Shown piece by piece: positions 35,576 to 46,426 of a stretch of DNA of 64,000 bases. Made by a program: the position numbers and the translations under genes. A model generated the notes under the pieces. The model had not been told where the DNA came from, did not search any database, and saw only the letters and a list, made by a program, of their open reading frames with translations. Position 1 is the first letter of the stretch. Each line of letters opens with the position of its first letter. Source of the DNA: Marinagarivorans sp. (GTDB taxonomy: Bacteria > Pseudomonadota > Gammaproteobacteria > Pseudomonadales > Cellvibrionaceae); NCBI GenBank assembly GCA_028281865.1, contig JANQJB010000099.1, positions 1 to 64,000 of the forward strand, read 5' to 3'.

Positions 35576-36622
35576 TTACACCTCAGCCATAGCCTCATCT
35601 TCGTGCGTTTCTGTGTTTTCTGCTTCCGACTCGGCATCTCCGATTAATTCAGCTTTAATTTTCGCTTCCAATGATTCGGCCAACCCAGGATTTTCACGCA
35701 GATATTGAATAGCATTTTGCTTACCCTGGCCAATTTTATCGCCTTCACAACTATACCAAGCACCCGCTTTGTCAACATATCCCAGTTTGACGCCATAATC
35801 GAGAACCTCACCAAGGCGGTTTATTCCCTGACCATATAGGATTTGAAATTCAGTTTGTTTAAACGGCGGAGCAACTTTGTTTTTAACAACTTTCACCCGC
35901 GTCTCTGAGCCTACAACCTCTTCGCCTTCTTTAACGGCACCAATTCGACGAATATCCAAGCGCACAGAAGAATAAAACTTTAATGCGTTGCCACCAGTGG
36001 TGGTTTCAGGGTTGCCAAACATTACGCCAATTTTCATCCGAATTTGGTTAATAAATATTGCTAGGCAGTTAGCGTTTTTAATATTGCCGGTAATTTTTCG
36101 CAATGCCTGCGACATCAAGCGTGCCTGCAATCCAACGTGGGTATCCCCCATATCGCCATCAATTTCCGCTTTGGGTGTTAATGCTGCTACTGAGTCAACC
36201 ACTAACACGTCTACCGCGCCGGAGCGCACCAACATATCAGCCACCTCCAATGCCTGCTCACCCGTGTCCGGCTGAGAGACAATTAAATCATCAACATTGA
36301 CACCTAATTTCTCTGCATAAATCGGGTCTAGCGCATGTTCTGCATCAATAAAAGCGCAAGTACCACCCGCCTTTTGCGCTTCGGCAATAGCCTGTAACGT
36401 CAAAGTCGTCTTGCCCGATGACTCAGGCCCATAAATCTCAACGATGCGACCTTTGGGCAAGCCGCCGATACCCAGCGCAATATCTAAACCGAGTGAACCT
36501 GTCGATATACTGGGAATTTTTTCACGTTCCTTATCACCCATCCGCATAACAGTGCCTTTACCAAACTGACGCTCAATTTGAGTTAATGCGGCTTTTAGTG
36601 CTTTATCTTTGTTTGCATCCAT
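35576..36622 (-). CDS. recA: Recombinase RecA
   Basis: A 348-residue RecA of normal length: [20 protein letters not shown], Walker A GPESSGKT (about residues 66-73), a mid-region [19 protein letters not shown], loop regions including [20 protein letters not shown], and an acidic C-terminus rich in Glu. It forms filaments on single-stranded DNA for recombination, and promotes LexA self-cleavage in the SOS response. It sits between pncC/cinA and recX, the pseudomonad order. A LexA box lies 237 bases upstream, implying SOS control with a long leader. Confidence 0.98.
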   Translation of the reverse strand: MDANKDKALKAALTQIERQFGKGTVMRMGDKEREKIPSISTGSLGLDIALGIGGLPKGRIVEIYGPESSGKTTLTLQAIAEAQKAGGTCAFIDAEHALDPIYAEKLGVNVDDLIVSQPDTGEQALEVADMLVRSGAVDVLVVDSVAALTPKAEIDGDMGDTHVGLQARLMSQALRKITGNIKNANCLAIFINQIRMKIGVMFGNPETTTGGNALKFYSSVRLDIRRIGAVKEGEEVVGSETRVKVVKNKVAPPFKQTEFQILYGQGINRLGEVLDYGVKLGYVDKAGAWYSCEGDKIGQGKQNAIQYLRENPGLAESLEAKIKAELIGDAESEAENTETHEDEAMAEV

Positions 36623-36858
36623 ATCATTTTCCCCCTTCTAACGGAAATTTTAAAAATTGGTTGTAGCTTATATATCGTTGGTAACAATCTATCACCGGTA
36701 ACTTGTATCGCTGCTAGCAAAGTGTAACGCTAATAGCGCTGCTAAAGTTCGGGCAACCAATGAAAATTTCACGTATTTCCATCTTTAGTTGACCTAAACA
36801 CCTAGGGAACCTCTGATTAACCCTAGCCTCACATGCAAATTAGAGTAACTCAAAAATA

Positions 36859-36893
36859 CTGTATATGCAAACAGCAATTGTAAATTTATACAG
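36859..36893 (-). promoter_or_regulatory. LexA box (SOS operator) upstream of recA
   Basis: A consensus LexA site ctgtatatgcaaacag (CTGT-N8-ACAG) at 36859-36874, with an adjacent weaker relative ttgtaaatttatacag at 36878-36893. They lie in the 304-base gap between cinA and recA, on the recA promoter side, 237 bases from the recA ATG. LexA should bind here and repress recA until DNA damage. The remaining leader (36623-36858) holds no gene. Confidence 0.82.
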
Positions 36894-36926
36894 TACTATT
36901 AACCCATCACCTAAATAGTCTCCGGA

Positions 36927-37445
36927 TTAATTTGACGCAGCACCTTCTTTTATCATATCTATCGTTTGCGCCAGCGCTTCTATAACAGATGCCGCGCGAA
37001 TATCTTCGCGTCCACCTTCAAAGAGAAATTTGTGTGCTTGCGCAACACCGCCTCTTTTTCCGAACGCTATCCAAACGGTACCAACGGGTTTGTCATCGCT
37101 GCCACCTTCTGGCCCCGCAATCCCGCTAACAGCAATAGCATAATCGGCTCGAGCCACCTGTAACGCACCCACCACCATTGCTTTAACAACAGGTTGACTC
37201 ACCGCGCCGTAATAGCTTAACAACTCTTTGGGTACGCCAAGCCTGCGGTGTTTAACCTCATTTGAGTAGCAGACAAAGCCCTCGTGAAACCATGCCGAGG
37301 ACCCTGGAATACTTGTAATGGCTGCAGCGAGTCCACCGCCAGTGCAGGACTCCGCAGTCGTAACACTTGACTGAGAATCATTGAGTAACTCACCTAGCTC
37401 ACGCGCTAGTGACTCCGCATCTTTCGATGTTGGCTGATCTGTCAT
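36927..37445 (-). CDS. pncC: Nicotinamide-nucleotide amidase (CinA C-terminal family)
   Basis: A 172-residue CinA-type amidase: VTTAESCTGGGLAAAIT, then SIPGSSAWFHEGFVCYSNEV, LGVPKELLSYYGAVSQPVVK and ADYAIAVSGIAGPEGGSDDK. It hydrolyses nicotinamide mononucleotide to the acid form in NAD salvage. It is a single-domain protein without the CinA N-terminal domain. It lies upstream of recA and divergent from mutS, as in Pseudomonas. The name cinA is also used in this neighbourhood. Confidence 0.93.
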   Translation of the reverse strand: MTDQPTSKDAESLARELGELLNDSQSSVTTAESCTGGGLAAAITSIPGSSAWFHEGFVCYSNEVKHRRLGVPKELLSYYGAVSQPVVKAMVVGALQVARADYAIAVSGIAGPEGGSDDKPVGTVWIAFGKRGGVAQAHKFLFEGGREDIRAASVIEALAQTIDMIKEGAASN

Positions 37446-37564
37446 AAATATATTGCCCTGAGAGACTTGTTCGGCTTCTGCTACAATGCCCAGCTATTTT
37501 CAATCTTCAGACAAATTTTGACAACATCAATAAACGCACAAATCCTTGGGGCCTGTTAACACTC

Positions 37565-40246
37565 GTGGAAAATCTTGCAGTGGACAAAATCGAAAAACAC
37601 ACGCCGATGATGCAGCAGTATCTGCGCATTAAATCCGAACACCCTAATGAGCTGGTGTTCTACCGCATGGGTGATTTTTACGAACTGTTTTTTGAGGATG
37701 CCAAAATCGCCGCCAATACCTTGGATTTGACTTTGACTGCACGGGGCAAGTCGGCAGGAAATCCAATTCCGATGGCCGGGATACCCTACCACGCTGCCGA
37801 AAACTATCTCGCGAAGCTAGTCAAAAAAGGTATCTCGGTTGCCATTTGCGAGCAAATAGGTGACCCGGCCACATCCAAAGGCCCAGTAGAACGAAAGGTT
37901 GTGCGGATTATCACCCCCGGCACTGTTTCCGATGAGGCCCTGTTAGACGCTCAGCATGACAATTTATTAATCGCAATCAATCCCGCCGATGAAAGCAGAA
38001 TTGGTATTGCCACTCTTGACATGGGTAGCGGCCACTTTTCAGTTTTTGAAATCGCTGGCTCACAAAAGCTTGCGGAAGAACTTGAGCGACTAAAACCCGC
38101 CGAATTACTTATCAGCGAAAGTGTAAGCGATAGCGACTACCCCTTGCCTAACCAGGGTCTGAGGCGGCGGCCCGACTGGGAATTTGACTTAACAACAAGT
38201 AAGCAAATACTTAGCGACCACTTTGGTACCCAAGATCTCGCCGGTTTTGGCTGCGATCATTTAACTGCGGCCATTGGTGCGGCGGGATGTCTATTTGCTT
38301 ATGCAAAGGAGACGCAACGCACTGCACTCGATCATATCGCTCAATTGCAAATTGAAAATCTCGACAACGCCGTCTCGATTGACGGAGCAACGCGCCGCAA
38401 TCTTGAAATTGATACCAACCTCAACGGTGCAGAAGAAAACACCTTACTCGCTGTAATGCAGTCGACTGTCACAGCAATGGGCGGCCGAATGCTGCGTCGC
38501 TGGCTGAACAAGCCTCTTACTGATGTCGCGGTGCTCGAAGCGCGACAATCTTCAATTAGTAATTTACTGAAAAACTATCAATATGAGCACCTGCGGGAAA
38601 ACCTCAAGCCGATTTGCGATCTCGAGCGCATATTAGGTCGCGTCGCGCTGCGCTCGGCTCGACCGCGCGACCTTTCAAGATTGTCGGATTCCCTGCAACA
38701 GCTGCCGTTGGTCCGCGAGACGATCGCCAATTGCGGAAGTCATCACGCTGATGAAAACCGTCACCTTGATGAAAGCCATCACCTCGATAACTTGTCCGAA
38801 AAAGTTAGCGAATTCCCCGCGCTGGCGAATGAATTAGTCAGCGCGCTAGTCGAAAATCCGCCGATGGTGCTGCGTGATGGTGGGGTAATCGCGACGGGCT
38901 TTGATCAGGAACTCGATGAGCTGCGCGGTATCAGCAGTAATGCCGGGGATTTCCTGGTTAAATTGGAGCAACAAGAACGCGAGCGCACCGGAATAAGCAC
39001 GTTGAAAGTAGGTTTCAATCGCGTGCACGGCTACTTTATTGAAATCAGTCGTGGGCAGGCGGACAAAGCACCGACCGAGTATATTCGGCGTCAAACCTTG
39101 AAAAATGCGGAGCGCTTTATCACGCCGGAACTGAAGGAATTTGAAGACAAAGCGCTCTCGGCTAAGAGCCGCGCTTTAAGTCGAGAAAAAGCGCTTTACG
39201 ATGCGTTGCTTGAACGCATCAACGAGGACTTACAAGCCCTACAAACCAGTGCTGCTGCAATTTCGGAGCTCGATGTACTAGCGGCGCTGGCGGAACGCGC
39301 TGAGCATCTTAATTTGTGTCAACCAAGTTTTTGCGATGGCCCTGGCATCCAAATTAAACAAGGTCGCCATTTAGTTGTCGAGCAAGTACTCGATACGCCA
39401 TTTGTTGCCAATGATCTTGAACTCGATAATGAAACACGTATGTTGATCATTACCGGCCCCAACATGGGAGGTAAGTCGACCTATATGCGGCAAACTGCAC
39501 TGATTGTTTTGCTCGCTCAAATCGGTAGCTTTGTCCCTGCCGAAGCGTGTAACTTGAGTTTGGTTGATCGAATTTTCACACGTATCGGATCCTCCGATGA
39601 TCTTGCCAGCGGGCGTTCTACCTTCATGGTTGAAATGACGGAGACCGCTAATATTTTGCATAACGCCGGCCCTAAGAGTTTGGTTTTAATGGATGAGATA
39701 GGGCGTGGCACCAGCACCTTCGACGGCCTTTCTCTCGCTTGGGCCTGCGCCGAACACCTGGCAATAAAAGTAAGCGCGTTTTGTCTGTTCGCCACGCATT
39801 ACTTTGAGCTCACCGAATTGCCTCAGCAGATAAGCAGTGTGCAAAACGTTCACCTTAACGCCACTGAGCACAACGAGCACATCGTATTTTTACACAACAT
39901 CCAACAGGGGCCAGCGAGCAAAAGTTATGGTTTACAAGTGGCAAAACTAGCCGGCATTCCCGGGGAAGTGCTCGCCAATGCCCAGAACTATCTGCATACC
40001 CTTGAACAACAGGCCGACCATTCTCTGGACTCTGCAAGCGACCAAGCCATTAACGCAACGCAGCAGAAGCAGAAACCGAGTGTCTCTCAAAGTAAGCGTG
40101 CGAAAAACGATATGCAATGGGATATGTTTAGTGCCCCAGCAGAGCGCGACCCAGTGGCAAAACGCGTTGCCACCATCAACCCCGATGAACTTAGCCCAAG
40201 GCAAGCGCTCGAATTACTTTACGAACTGAAAAAGCTTCAACAATAA
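37565..40246 (+). CDS. mutS: DNA mismatch repair protein MutS
   Basis: An 893-residue MutS with an early mismatch-binding motif ([23 protein letters not shown]), the connector, core and clamp, then the ATPase with [36 protein letters not shown] and [18 protein letters not shown]. It recognises base mismatches and recruits MutL. The start is a GTG; an in-frame GTG five codons on and the later Met-Met are alternatives, and no strong Shine-Dalgarno is visible. A short His-rich insertion lies at about residues 393-410, built of three 18-base repeats (38741-38794). It is divergent from pncC. Confidence 0.97.
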   Translation: MENLAVDKIEKHTPMMQQYLRIKSEHPNELVFYRMGDFYELFFEDAKIAANTLDLTLTARGKSAGNPIPMAGIPYHAAENYLAKLVKKGISVAICEQIGDPATSKGPVERKVVRIITPGTVSDEALLDAQHDNLLIAINPADESRIGIATLDMGSGHFSVFEIAGSQKLAEELERLKPAELLISESVSDSDYPLPNQGLRRRPDWEFDLTTSKQILSDHFGTQDLAGFGCDHLTAAIGAAGCLFAYAKETQRTALDHIAQLQIENLDNAVSIDGATRRNLEIDTNLNGAEENTLLAVMQSTVTAMGGRMLRRWLNKPLTDVAVLEARQSSISNLLKNYQYEHLRENLKPICDLERILGRVALRSARPRDLSRLSDSLQQLPLVRETIANCGSHHADENRHLDESHHLDNLSEKVSEFPALANELVSALVENPPMVLRDGGVIATGFDQELDELRGISSNAGDFLVKLEQQERERTGISTLKVGFNRVHGYFIEISRGQADKAPTEYIRRQTLKNAERFITPELKEFEDKALSAKSRALSREKALYDALLERINEDLQALQTSAAAISELDVLAALAERAEHLNLCQPSFCDGPGIQIKQGRHLVVEQVLDTPFVANDLELDNETRMLIITGPNMGGKSTYMRQTALIVLLAQIGSFVPAEACNLSLVDRIFTRIGSSDDLASGRSTFMVEMTETANILHNAGPKSLVLMDEIGRGTSTFDGLSLAWACAEHLAIKVSAFCLFATHYFELTELPQQISSVQNVHLNATEHNEHIVFLHNIQQGPASKSYGLQVAKLAGIPGEVLANAQNYLHTLEQQADHSLDSASDQAINATQQKQKPSVSQSKRAKNDMQWDMFSAPAERDPVAKRVATINPDELSPRQALELLYELKKLQQ

Positions 40247-40370
40247 GCGCGTCGGCGGGACTCACCGTCGCTCCTATAGGTCTTTAAATTCTCACGGCAG
40301 TCCTGTTAAAATGCCGCGCTAAAGCAATAGTGGTTCAAAAAATAACCATCGTTATTAAGAGGTTAACAAC

Positions 40371-40694
40371 ATGACATTTGTGGTGGGTGAAAATTGTATT
40401 CGTTGCAAGCATACTGATTGCGTGGAGGTGTGCCCAGTCGACTGCTTTTATGAAGGACCTAATTTTTTGGTGATTCACCCTGACGAATGTATTGACTGCG
40501 CTCTGTGTGAGCCCGAGTGCCCTGTCGATGCAATTTACTCTGAGGACGAAGTGCCTGAGGAACAAATTGCCTTTATTGAACTCAACGCGGAGCTCTCCGA
40601 GACATGGCCCAATATCACCGAGAAAAAAGAAGCGCTTGAAGATGCAGAAGAATGGGACGGTGTTGAAGGAAAAATTCAATACTTGGAACGTTAA
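40371..40694 (+). CDS. fdxA: Ferredoxin, 7Fe type
   Basis: A 107-residue ferredoxin of the FdxA type: [20 protein letters not shown] carries the 3Fe-4S-like first cluster region, and [16 protein letters not shown] the 4Fe-4S site; the acidic C-terminal extension is usual for this family. It is a low-potential electron carrier. It lies between mutS and rpoS (rpoS convergent), as in Pseudomonas, and ends before the bidirectional terminator at 40729-40757. Confidence 0.95.
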   Translation: MTFVVGENCIRCKHTDCVEVCPVDCFYEGPNFLVIHPDECIDCALCEPECPVDAIYSEDEVPEEQIAFIELNAELSETWPNITEKKEALEDAEEWDGVEGKIQYLER

Positions 40695-40728
40695 TTAAAT
40701 AGCTTTTTACCGCACCAACTAAAACAAA

Positions 40729-40757
40729 AAAAGCCGGCTAAAAACCGGCTTTTTTTG
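40729..40757. terminator. Bidirectional rho-independent terminator fdxA/rpoS
   Basis: A GC-rich stem aagccgg / ccggctt around a short loop, with an A-run on the left and a T-run on the right. The run of T follows the stem in both reading directions, so it can end fdxA from the left and rpoS from the right. Confidence 0.88.
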
Positions 40758-40779
40758 CTTCTTCGATACAGCTCAGATT

Positions 40780-41823
40780 TTACATCGCACCAAAAAGCGA
40801 CTCGGCATTTAGACCTTGTTTTTCTAGGATATCGCGCAGACGACGCAAAGCTTCAACTTGAATTTGTCTAACACGTTCACGGGTTAAGCCAATCTCGCGA
40901 CCTACCTCTTCCAAGGTGCTGGATTCGTGACCGCGCAAGCCAAAACGTCGGGCAACAACTTCGCGTTGCTTCTCGCTTAATTCGTCAAGCCAGCCATTTA
41001 AACTCGAGCTTAAATCACTGTCTTGCAAAAGTTCTACCGGGTCGGAAACTTGTTGATCGGCAACCGTATCGACCAACGTTTTATCTGATGAAGGGCCGAT
41101 GGGTGTATCCATAGAAGAAACGCGCTCATTTAAGCCGAGCATACGTTCCACATCTTCTACCGGTTTATCAAGTAAATTTGCGATGTCTTCAGGCGAGGGT
41201 TCGTGATCGAGTTTTTGCGAGAGTTCACGAGCAGCTCGCAAGTAAACATTTAGTTCTTTAACAACATGGATGGGCAAACGAATTGTGCGCGTTTGGTTCA
41301 TGATAGCGCGTTCGATAGTTTGACGAATCCACCAGGTGGCATATGTGGAAAAACGGAACCCGCGCTCCGGGTCGAATTTCTCAACTGCACGAATTAAACC
41401 CAAGTTGCCTTCTTCGATTAAATCGAGCAAGGCCAAACCGCGATTCACATAACGGCGAGATATTTTAACAACGAGACGCAGATTACTTTCGATCATGCGC
41501 TTACGTGCTGCTTCCTCTCCTTTAAGAGCTTTACGCGCGTAAAACACTTCTTCTTCCGCGCTTAGTAAAGGAGAAAAGCCGATTTCGTTTAGATATAACT
41601 GTGTAGCGTCTAGATTTTTTTGATAATTATCTTCTGATTCCAGGGCTGATTCGGTCGCGACTTCCGGTTCAGTAACCGTTTCCGTTGCGAGCGTTTCCTC
41701 GCTCGTTTCTGAAAATGTTGCATCATTCTCTTCAGTATTTTCAATCGTATTGGCTTCAACGACTTTTTCGTTAGCATCATCAGAAGCGTTATTACTGTCG
41801 ATATACATTTGTTGAGCTGCCAT
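40780..41823 (-). CDS. rpoS: RNA polymerase sigma factor RpoS
   Basis: A sigma-70 family protein of 347 residues from the preferred ATG at 41823 (GAGGG 8 bases upstream; a TTG seven codons earlier is less likely). Region 1.2/2 has [40 protein letters not shown] and [20 protein letters not shown]; region 3 has [18 protein letters not shown]; region 4 has [20 protein letters not shown]. This is the stationary-phase sigma factor. The Glu/Thr/Asn-rich 60-residue N-terminus is typically variable. It follows nlpD, as usual. Confidence 0.96.
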   Translation of the reverse strand: MAAQQMYIDSNNASDDANEKVVEANTIENTEENDATFSETSEETLATETVTEPEVATESALESEDNYQKNLDATQLYLNEIGFSPLLSAEEEVFYARKALKGEEAARKRMIESNLRLVVKISRRYVNRGLALLDLIEEGNLGLIRAVEKFDPERGFRFSTYATWWIRQTIERAIMNQTRTIRLPIHVVKELNVYLRAARELSQKLDHEPSPEDIANLLDKPVEDVERMLGLNERVSSMDTPIGPSSDKTLVDTVADQQVSDPVELLQDSDLSSSLNGWLDELSEKQREVVARRFGLRGHESSTLEEVGREIGLTRERVRQIQVEALRRLRDILEKQGLNAESLFGAM

Positions 41824-42108
41824 CACTATCACCCTCAAGACCAATAAGTTTATTATCGTAAGTGTGTAACCCGCGTAAACTGCAAGCTTTTTTGGACCAC
41901 CTACGCATTGCTTGCGCGCTGCATATCATCCAAATGCTTTTCGCCTAGTTCACCCTCGTTTCGTCTTGCGCTGAGCCTCGTACCGCTGTCCCCGAATCCT
42001 TAACGCTTGTCGACTTATAAGGTTTTCGGCAAAACTCTGAGATCTTTAGCACTTTTAAATCTATTTTTTTAATTTTTTTTGCGAATCCCTACGCGGAAGA
42101 CGGAAGTC

Positions 42109-42972
42109 TTATTTTGGAAGGTATTTGAGCGGATCGACTGGGTCGCCATCAAACCGGATTTCGAAATGCAATTTCACCCGGTCCGTTCCCGTTGATCCCA
42201 TCTTGGCAATTTTCTGGCCCGCGCTAACGCGTTGGCCTTCTTTCACCAGGAGTGCGTTATTGTGGGCATAGGCACTTAAGAGTTTATCCGAATGCTTCAC
42301 AATCAACAGCCGTCCATACCCCCTTAAGCCACTACCTGCATAAACAACATGTCCATCAGCGGCTGCCAAAACAGACTCTCCCAATTTGCCGCTAATATCA
42401 ATCCCTTTGTTTAAGCTCCGAGATCCGCCAAAATTTGCCACTATAGTGCCACGTACCGGCCAGCGCCATTTGATAGGACCAGTTTTTTTCGTATTGCCTT
42501 GGGGTACGGGAGCATTTTTCGTTTTATTTTTTAAACGATGAGTAGAGACAACTTTGGAGCCTTGACCGGGTTTAGTTGTGCTTGTGTTTTTTTTGCTCGC
42601 CTGAGCGACAGTTTTTTTAGGGCTTATTGCCGGGGTACTTTTCTGAATTTGAGGAACATTAAGCACCGTTTTTTTCGCTTGCTTTTTGTCCGGTTTGCGC
42701 TTCGAAGACTTTTTTTGATTTAAATCTAATTTTAATTTTTGGCCTGGAAAAATAGTGTAGTTTTTATCAAGCTTATTGACTCTTGCCAGCTCTTTAAAGC
42801 TGAGATTGTAACGCCACGCGATAGAATAAACAGTATCGCCTTTCGCCACTGTGTGGAAACCTTTTGCTACCTTGGAACGTGTTTTAATGTCTTCAACCGG
42901 CGCAACGTAAGTCTTGCTTGCACAACCCGTCGCCAACAACATAACGATTAATATTTTAAACACCCTAGACAA
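42109..42972 (-). CDS. nlpD: NlpD-like lipoprotein, LysM plus degenerate M23
   Basis: A 287-residue protein with a lipobox (LLATGC), a LysM domain (FHTVAKGDTVYSIAWRYNLS...IFPGQKL), a Lys-rich linker and a LytM domain at the C-terminus (RGTIVANFGG...HSDKLLSAYAHN...LHFEIRFDG). The His of the first zinc motif is replaced (NKGID) and the final HxH has lost one His, so like E. coli NlpD it is probably a non-catalytic activator of an amidase in cell separation. The listed start is TTG; a GTG three codons on (42963) is possible. It precedes rpoS by 285 bases. Confidence 0.92.
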   Translation of the reverse strand: MSRVFKILIVMLLATGCASKTYVAPVEDIKTRSKVAKGFHTVAKGDTVYSIAWRYNLSFKELARVNKLDKNYTIFPGQKLKLDLNQKKSSKRKPDKKQAKKTVLNVPQIQKSTPAISPKKTVAQASKKNTSTTKPGQGSKVVSTHRLKNKTKNAPVPQGNTKKTGPIKWRWPVRGTIVANFGGSRSLNKGIDISGKLGESVLAAADGHVVYAGSGLRGYGRLLIVKHSDKLLSAYAHNNALLVKEGQRVSAGQKIAKMGSTGTDRVKLHFEIRFDGDPVDPLKYLPK

Positions 42973-43169
42973 AACCTCGAACTTTATCCGCTGCTTTCAC
43001 TCAGGTTATCAACAGGTTATTAAACCAATAATTCAAGCATCTTAATAACTTTTAAAATAAAAAAATATTAAATTTATTCTAATAAAATCTAAATGATTCA
43101 TGTTAAAAAATGAGTTTTTTTATCAAATTCCGATAAACATTCATTAATAGTTAATAAAACTAACTCAGA

Positions 43170-44123
43170 CTATTGATGCCTTTTGCCAGAAAGACCCGAC
43201 AAAAACTCAGTCGAAAGAACCAAAATTATGCCAAAGAACACGCAAATCATACTTGTCAACAACATCGGATCACCGCCAGTGAGCATTTCAAACTCCGTTG
43301 GCAAAACATTTTGCTGCACCAATGGCACTAACTCTCCATGGCGGTCTGTGTAAGAGCTTACAGTTTGCTTCCAAGGCCATGTTACATAGAGCGAACCAAC
43401 CAAAAAACCAATCAAAACGGACAGCGTAAGCGCGTGATGATGATTTAACAACCAAGTAAGCACTTTAGAAAAAGTCATCAACCCAAGCATACAACCGACA
43501 CCAAATGCCGCAAGTAACGGTAGGTTTAAGTCGTTAATAGCATTAATAAATACCGGGTATAGCCCAGCGAGCAGCAACAAAAAACTTCCCGATACGCCAG
43601 GCAGGATCATGGCGCAAATCGCGATAAAGCCCGCAAAAAACATAATCCACCAATGGCCTGGCAACTGCGCTGGGGTAGCGATTGCAATGCCATAGACAAT
43701 CAGCGCTCCCGCAGCACATGCAAACCAATGCTTCCAACGCCAATTTTTTTGTTGTTTCACCAGCAGCGGAATCGATGAGACAATCAAACCAAAGAAGAAA
43801 GCCCAGACTAAAATGGGATATTGCTCAAGCAAATAAGCAATCAGCGCGGCAAACGTTTTTATACTGAGCAAAATACCCGTAAATAAAGCCACCAAGAAGT
43901 TGCCGTTGATTTCTTGCCAGACCGCTTTAAATCCGCGCTTAAAAAGCATTGGCAGCAAAGAAGGATTACAGCGACTGAGTGAATTTAACAGTTCGTCGTA
44001 TATTCCCGTGATAAATGCAATTGTTCCACCCGATACTCCAGGGACCACATCGGCAGCGCCCATCGCAATGCCTGTAAAAAGTATACGCATATAGTCGCCA
44101 AAGCTTCGTTTTTTTATTGTCAT
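43170..44123 (-). CDS. DUF368 membrane protein
   Basis: A 317-residue integral membrane protein: DVVPGVSGGTIAFITGIYDE near the start and MILPGVSGSFLLLLAGLYPV in the middle are the two PGVSG-containing repeats of the DUF368 family. I count about eight hydrophobic segments. Family members have been linked to lipid-carrier (C55-P) translocation in the cell envelope. It overlaps the pcm stop by one base, so is co-translated with it, and stands between pcm and nlpD where pseudomonads have nothing. Confidence 0.85.
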   Translation of the reverse strand: MTIKKRSFGDYMRILFTGIAMGAADVVPGVSGGTIAFITGIYDELLNSLSRCNPSLLPMLFKRGFKAVWQEINGNFLVALFTGILLSIKTFAALIAYLLEQYPILVWAFFFGLIVSSIPLLVKQQKNWRWKHWFACAAGALIVYGIAIATPAQLPGHWWIMFFAGFIAICAMILPGVSGSFLLLLAGLYPVFINAINDLNLPLLAAFGVGCMLGLMTFSKVLTWLLNHHHALTLSVLIGFLVGSLYVTWPWKQTVSSYTDRHGELVPLVQQNVLPTEFEMLTGGDPMLLTSMICVFFGIILVLSTEFLSGLSGKRHQ

Positions 44124-44830
44124 TAACGTGTCGTTCCCGTCAACATCGGTACAAAATTTACATCTTCAATCACTTCGCGTTCAAATTCTTCTGCTTCGCC
44201 AACACGCTTAATAACATTAAGCATTTGTTCTTGCCCTCCGACCGGAATAATAAGTACGGCATCCGGGCTCAACTGTGACAACAGCTCTATGGGAATCTCA
44301 TCCGGTGCAGCGGTAACAACGATTCCATCAAACGGCGCTTTCTCAGGCCAGCCCCAAGTCCCGTCGGTTAAATCAAGCTTTACGTTTCGAATACCATAAC
44401 GCTTGAGTTTTTCTGCTGTCCTCTCATAAAGTGGCTCAATACGTTCAACACTATATACGGTGCGAACAAATTGCGATAACACTGTCGTTTGATAACCAGA
44501 ACCTGTACCAATTTCTAAAACACGATCAAGTTTTTCAGCACGCAACAAAAGTAATTCTGTCATGCGCGCAACAATGTAGGGTTGCGATATGGTCTGCTTA
44601 AAACCAATCGGGATGGCGGTATCTTCGTAAGCCAAGTGAGATAAGGCTTCATCAATAAATAAATGCCGAGGAAGGTGGCCCATAATCGAAAGCACGCCTG
44701 GATGACTAATGCCTTGCTCTTTGAGGCGATGAATCAAGCGGTCACGCCAACGCTTAGACGTTGGGCCAATGCCCTGCAAGCGAATATTATTTGCGGTGTT
44801 GTCTTGAAGCTGTGAATCGACTTTTGTCAT
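44123..44830 (-). CDS. pcm: Protein-L-isoaspartate O-methyltransferase
   Basis: A 235-residue Pcm: NIRLQGIGPTSKRWRDRLIH, LSHLAYEDTAIPIGFKQTIS, QPYIVARMTELL and the SAM-binding VLEIGTGSGYQTTVLSQF. It repairs isoaspartyl residues in ageing proteins. It is slightly longer than the E. coli enzyme (208) owing to the N-terminus. It is usually followed or preceded by surE; here truD lies 52 bases upstream with no surE. Confidence 0.94.
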   Translation of the reverse strand: MTKVDSQLQDNTANNIRLQGIGPTSKRWRDRLIHRLKEQGISHPGVLSIMGHLPRHLFIDEALSHLAYEDTAIPIGFKQTISQPYIVARMTELLLLRAEKLDRVLEIGTGSGYQTTVLSQFVRTVYSVERIEPLYERTAEKLKRYGIRNVKLDLTDGTWGWPEKAPFDGIVVTAAPDEIPIELLSQLSPDAVLIIPVGGQEQMLNVIKRVGEAEEFEREVIEDVNFVPMLTGTTR

Positions 44831-44882
44831 GGTAATTCTTGTTGGTAACCCATAGTCGAATTTTATACTCGAAAGTAAAAAA

Positions 44883-45908
44883 TTATGCGTTTAACTCGCC
44901 TCTTTGCCCAGAGTTTTCTGAACGGGCACCTGAGCTATTTTTTAAAACGAAAAATTCACGCAAAACGGAAGTTGCGTAACTACCCGGCGGTAAACGAAAA
45001 CCGAATTCTACTAAGCCTTCATCGCGCTTGTAATACATATTGTCCGGCAATAGCGACAAATCACGCCTTTCTTGACTTAATCCACAATGCTCAAGAGCCT
45101 CACGCCATGAATTAAAACGGTCAAGGATCTCTGTTTCTCTTTGCAAAAGTGGCATTTGCGCCAAGTTGCGGCCACGCCCCCAAAGCGGTCCGCTCGGGGA
45201 CTGAACACCAGCACTAACCACTTCACCCTCTACCACTTCTTGCCAATCGCCATGCTTAACCCGATGAGATAAAACCAAATTAAATAAATAGGAACGCGCA
45301 GCCGAAATAATGATCGAAGGCATTTTCTTCCGTTTTTGTGGTGCCCACGAGCTAAAGAGTTCATCCGCTTCAATTAAATTTCCACCCTCAATGCCAAAAC
45401 GTTGTTCACCAAAATAATTTGGTACGCCGCAGTTTTTGATAGTATTGAAACGTTTTTCAAAATTGTCCAGGTCTCGACTATTTGGATAAACTCGAATGAT
45501 AAATTCGTTGTACTGATGATCTCCAGGGCGTAATTTTTTGTTGTGGCGAATATGCTGTAAAACTTTCACGCAATTTTGCGGGAATTGCTTTTCAAATACT
45601 TGCCAATCACTGGGAGCTTCTTTTGGTAAACAAATGCTAAACCACTGCGTCGTCAACGCGTGGCGGTCTTTTAAACCACAATAACCAACATCACGATTTT
45701 TGACTCCACAGAATGAAGCCAACTGCTTGGCAAGCCATTGCGTATTTTGACCCGCCTTGCGCACGTGGACACAAACATGTTCGCCCTCTCCGTTCAGCGG
45801 CGCAGCTAGTTTTTCGTCGACAACAAAGTCCTCGGGTTCACGACGAAAATCAGCTTCCGCGAGCGGTGCGCCGTAAGCGCGGGTAAAATCTAGTGGAAAA
45901 TCACTCAT
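44883..45908 (-). CDS. truD: tRNA pseudouridine(13) synthase TruD
   Basis: A protein of 341 residues from the preferred ATG at 45908; an upstream in-frame ATG at 45947 would overlap ispF. The family motif with catalytic Asp, NRDVGYCGLKDRHALTTQWF, is clear, with EDFVVDEKLAAPLNGEGEHV at the start and NYFGEQRFGIEGGNLIEADE in the middle. It makes pseudouridine 13 in tRNA-Glu. It follows ispF closely, in the common ispD-ispF-truD order. Confidence 0.95.
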   Translation of the reverse strand: MSDFPLDFTRAYGAPLAEADFRREPEDFVVDEKLAAPLNGEGEHVCVHVRKAGQNTQWLAKQLASFCGVKNRDVGYCGLKDRHALTTQWFSICLPKEAPSDWQVFEKQFPQNCVKVLQHIRHNKKLRPGDHQYNEFIIRVYPNSRDLDNFEKRFNTIKNCGVPNYFGEQRFGIEGGNLIEADELFSSWAPQKRKKMPSIIISAARSYLFNLVLSHRVKHGDWQEVVEGEVVSAGVQSPSGPLWGRGRNLAQMPLLQRETEILDRFNSWREALEHCGLSQERRDLSLLPDNMYYKRDEGLVEFGFRLPPGSYATSVLREFFVLKNSSGARSENSGQRGELNA

Positions 45909-45937
45909 GTCGCTTAAGTCATGCGGGGACAATCGCG

Positions 45938-46426
45938 CTAGGCGCATCGAGAAACAAGAACGGTTGCAAGCGCAGTAATACCCTCTTTTCTTCCGGTAAA
46001 CCCAAGCTTTTCCGACGTTGTGGCTTTTATACTGACTTGTTCTTCAGTTGCACTAAGGTCTGAGGCAATATTTCTTTTCATAGCGCTTATGTGCGGTGCC
46101 ATTTTAGGTGCTTGCGCAATAAGCGTCATGTCTGCATTTGCAAGACAGTAGCCTCTCTGCGAAATCAGTTCATACACTTTTCGCAAAAGCGAGCGGCTGT
46201 CAACTCCACGGTATTGATTGTCCGTGTCGGGAAAATGTTGACCAATATCGCCGAGCGCTAATGCACCCAGCAGAGCATCCATCAACGCATGAATCAGTAC
46301 GTCGCCGTCTGAATGGGCAATGAGAGACTTCTCAAATGGAATTCGAACACCCCCAATAATAACTTCATCGCCTTCACCGAAAGCATGTATATCGACACCC
46401 TGGCCTATGCGGATACCCGCGTTCAC
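45938..46426 (-). CDS. ispF: 2-C-methyl-D-erythritol 2,4-cyclodiphosphate synthase
   Basis: A 162-residue Isp[21 protein letters not shown] with the metal ligands Asp and His, [30 protein letters not shown] and the C-terminal [20 protein letters not shown]. It forms the cyclic diphosphate of the methylerythritol phosphate pathway. It overlaps ispD by 4 bases, so is translationally coupled. Confidence 0.97.
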   Translation of the reverse strand: MNAGIRIGQGVDIHAFGEGDEVIIGGVRIPFEKSLIAHSDGDVLIHALMDALLGALALGDIGQHFPDTDNQYRGVDSRSLLRKVYELISQRGYCLANADMTLIAQAPKMAPHISAMKRNIASDLSATEEQVSIKATTSEKLGFTGRKEGITALATVLVSRCA

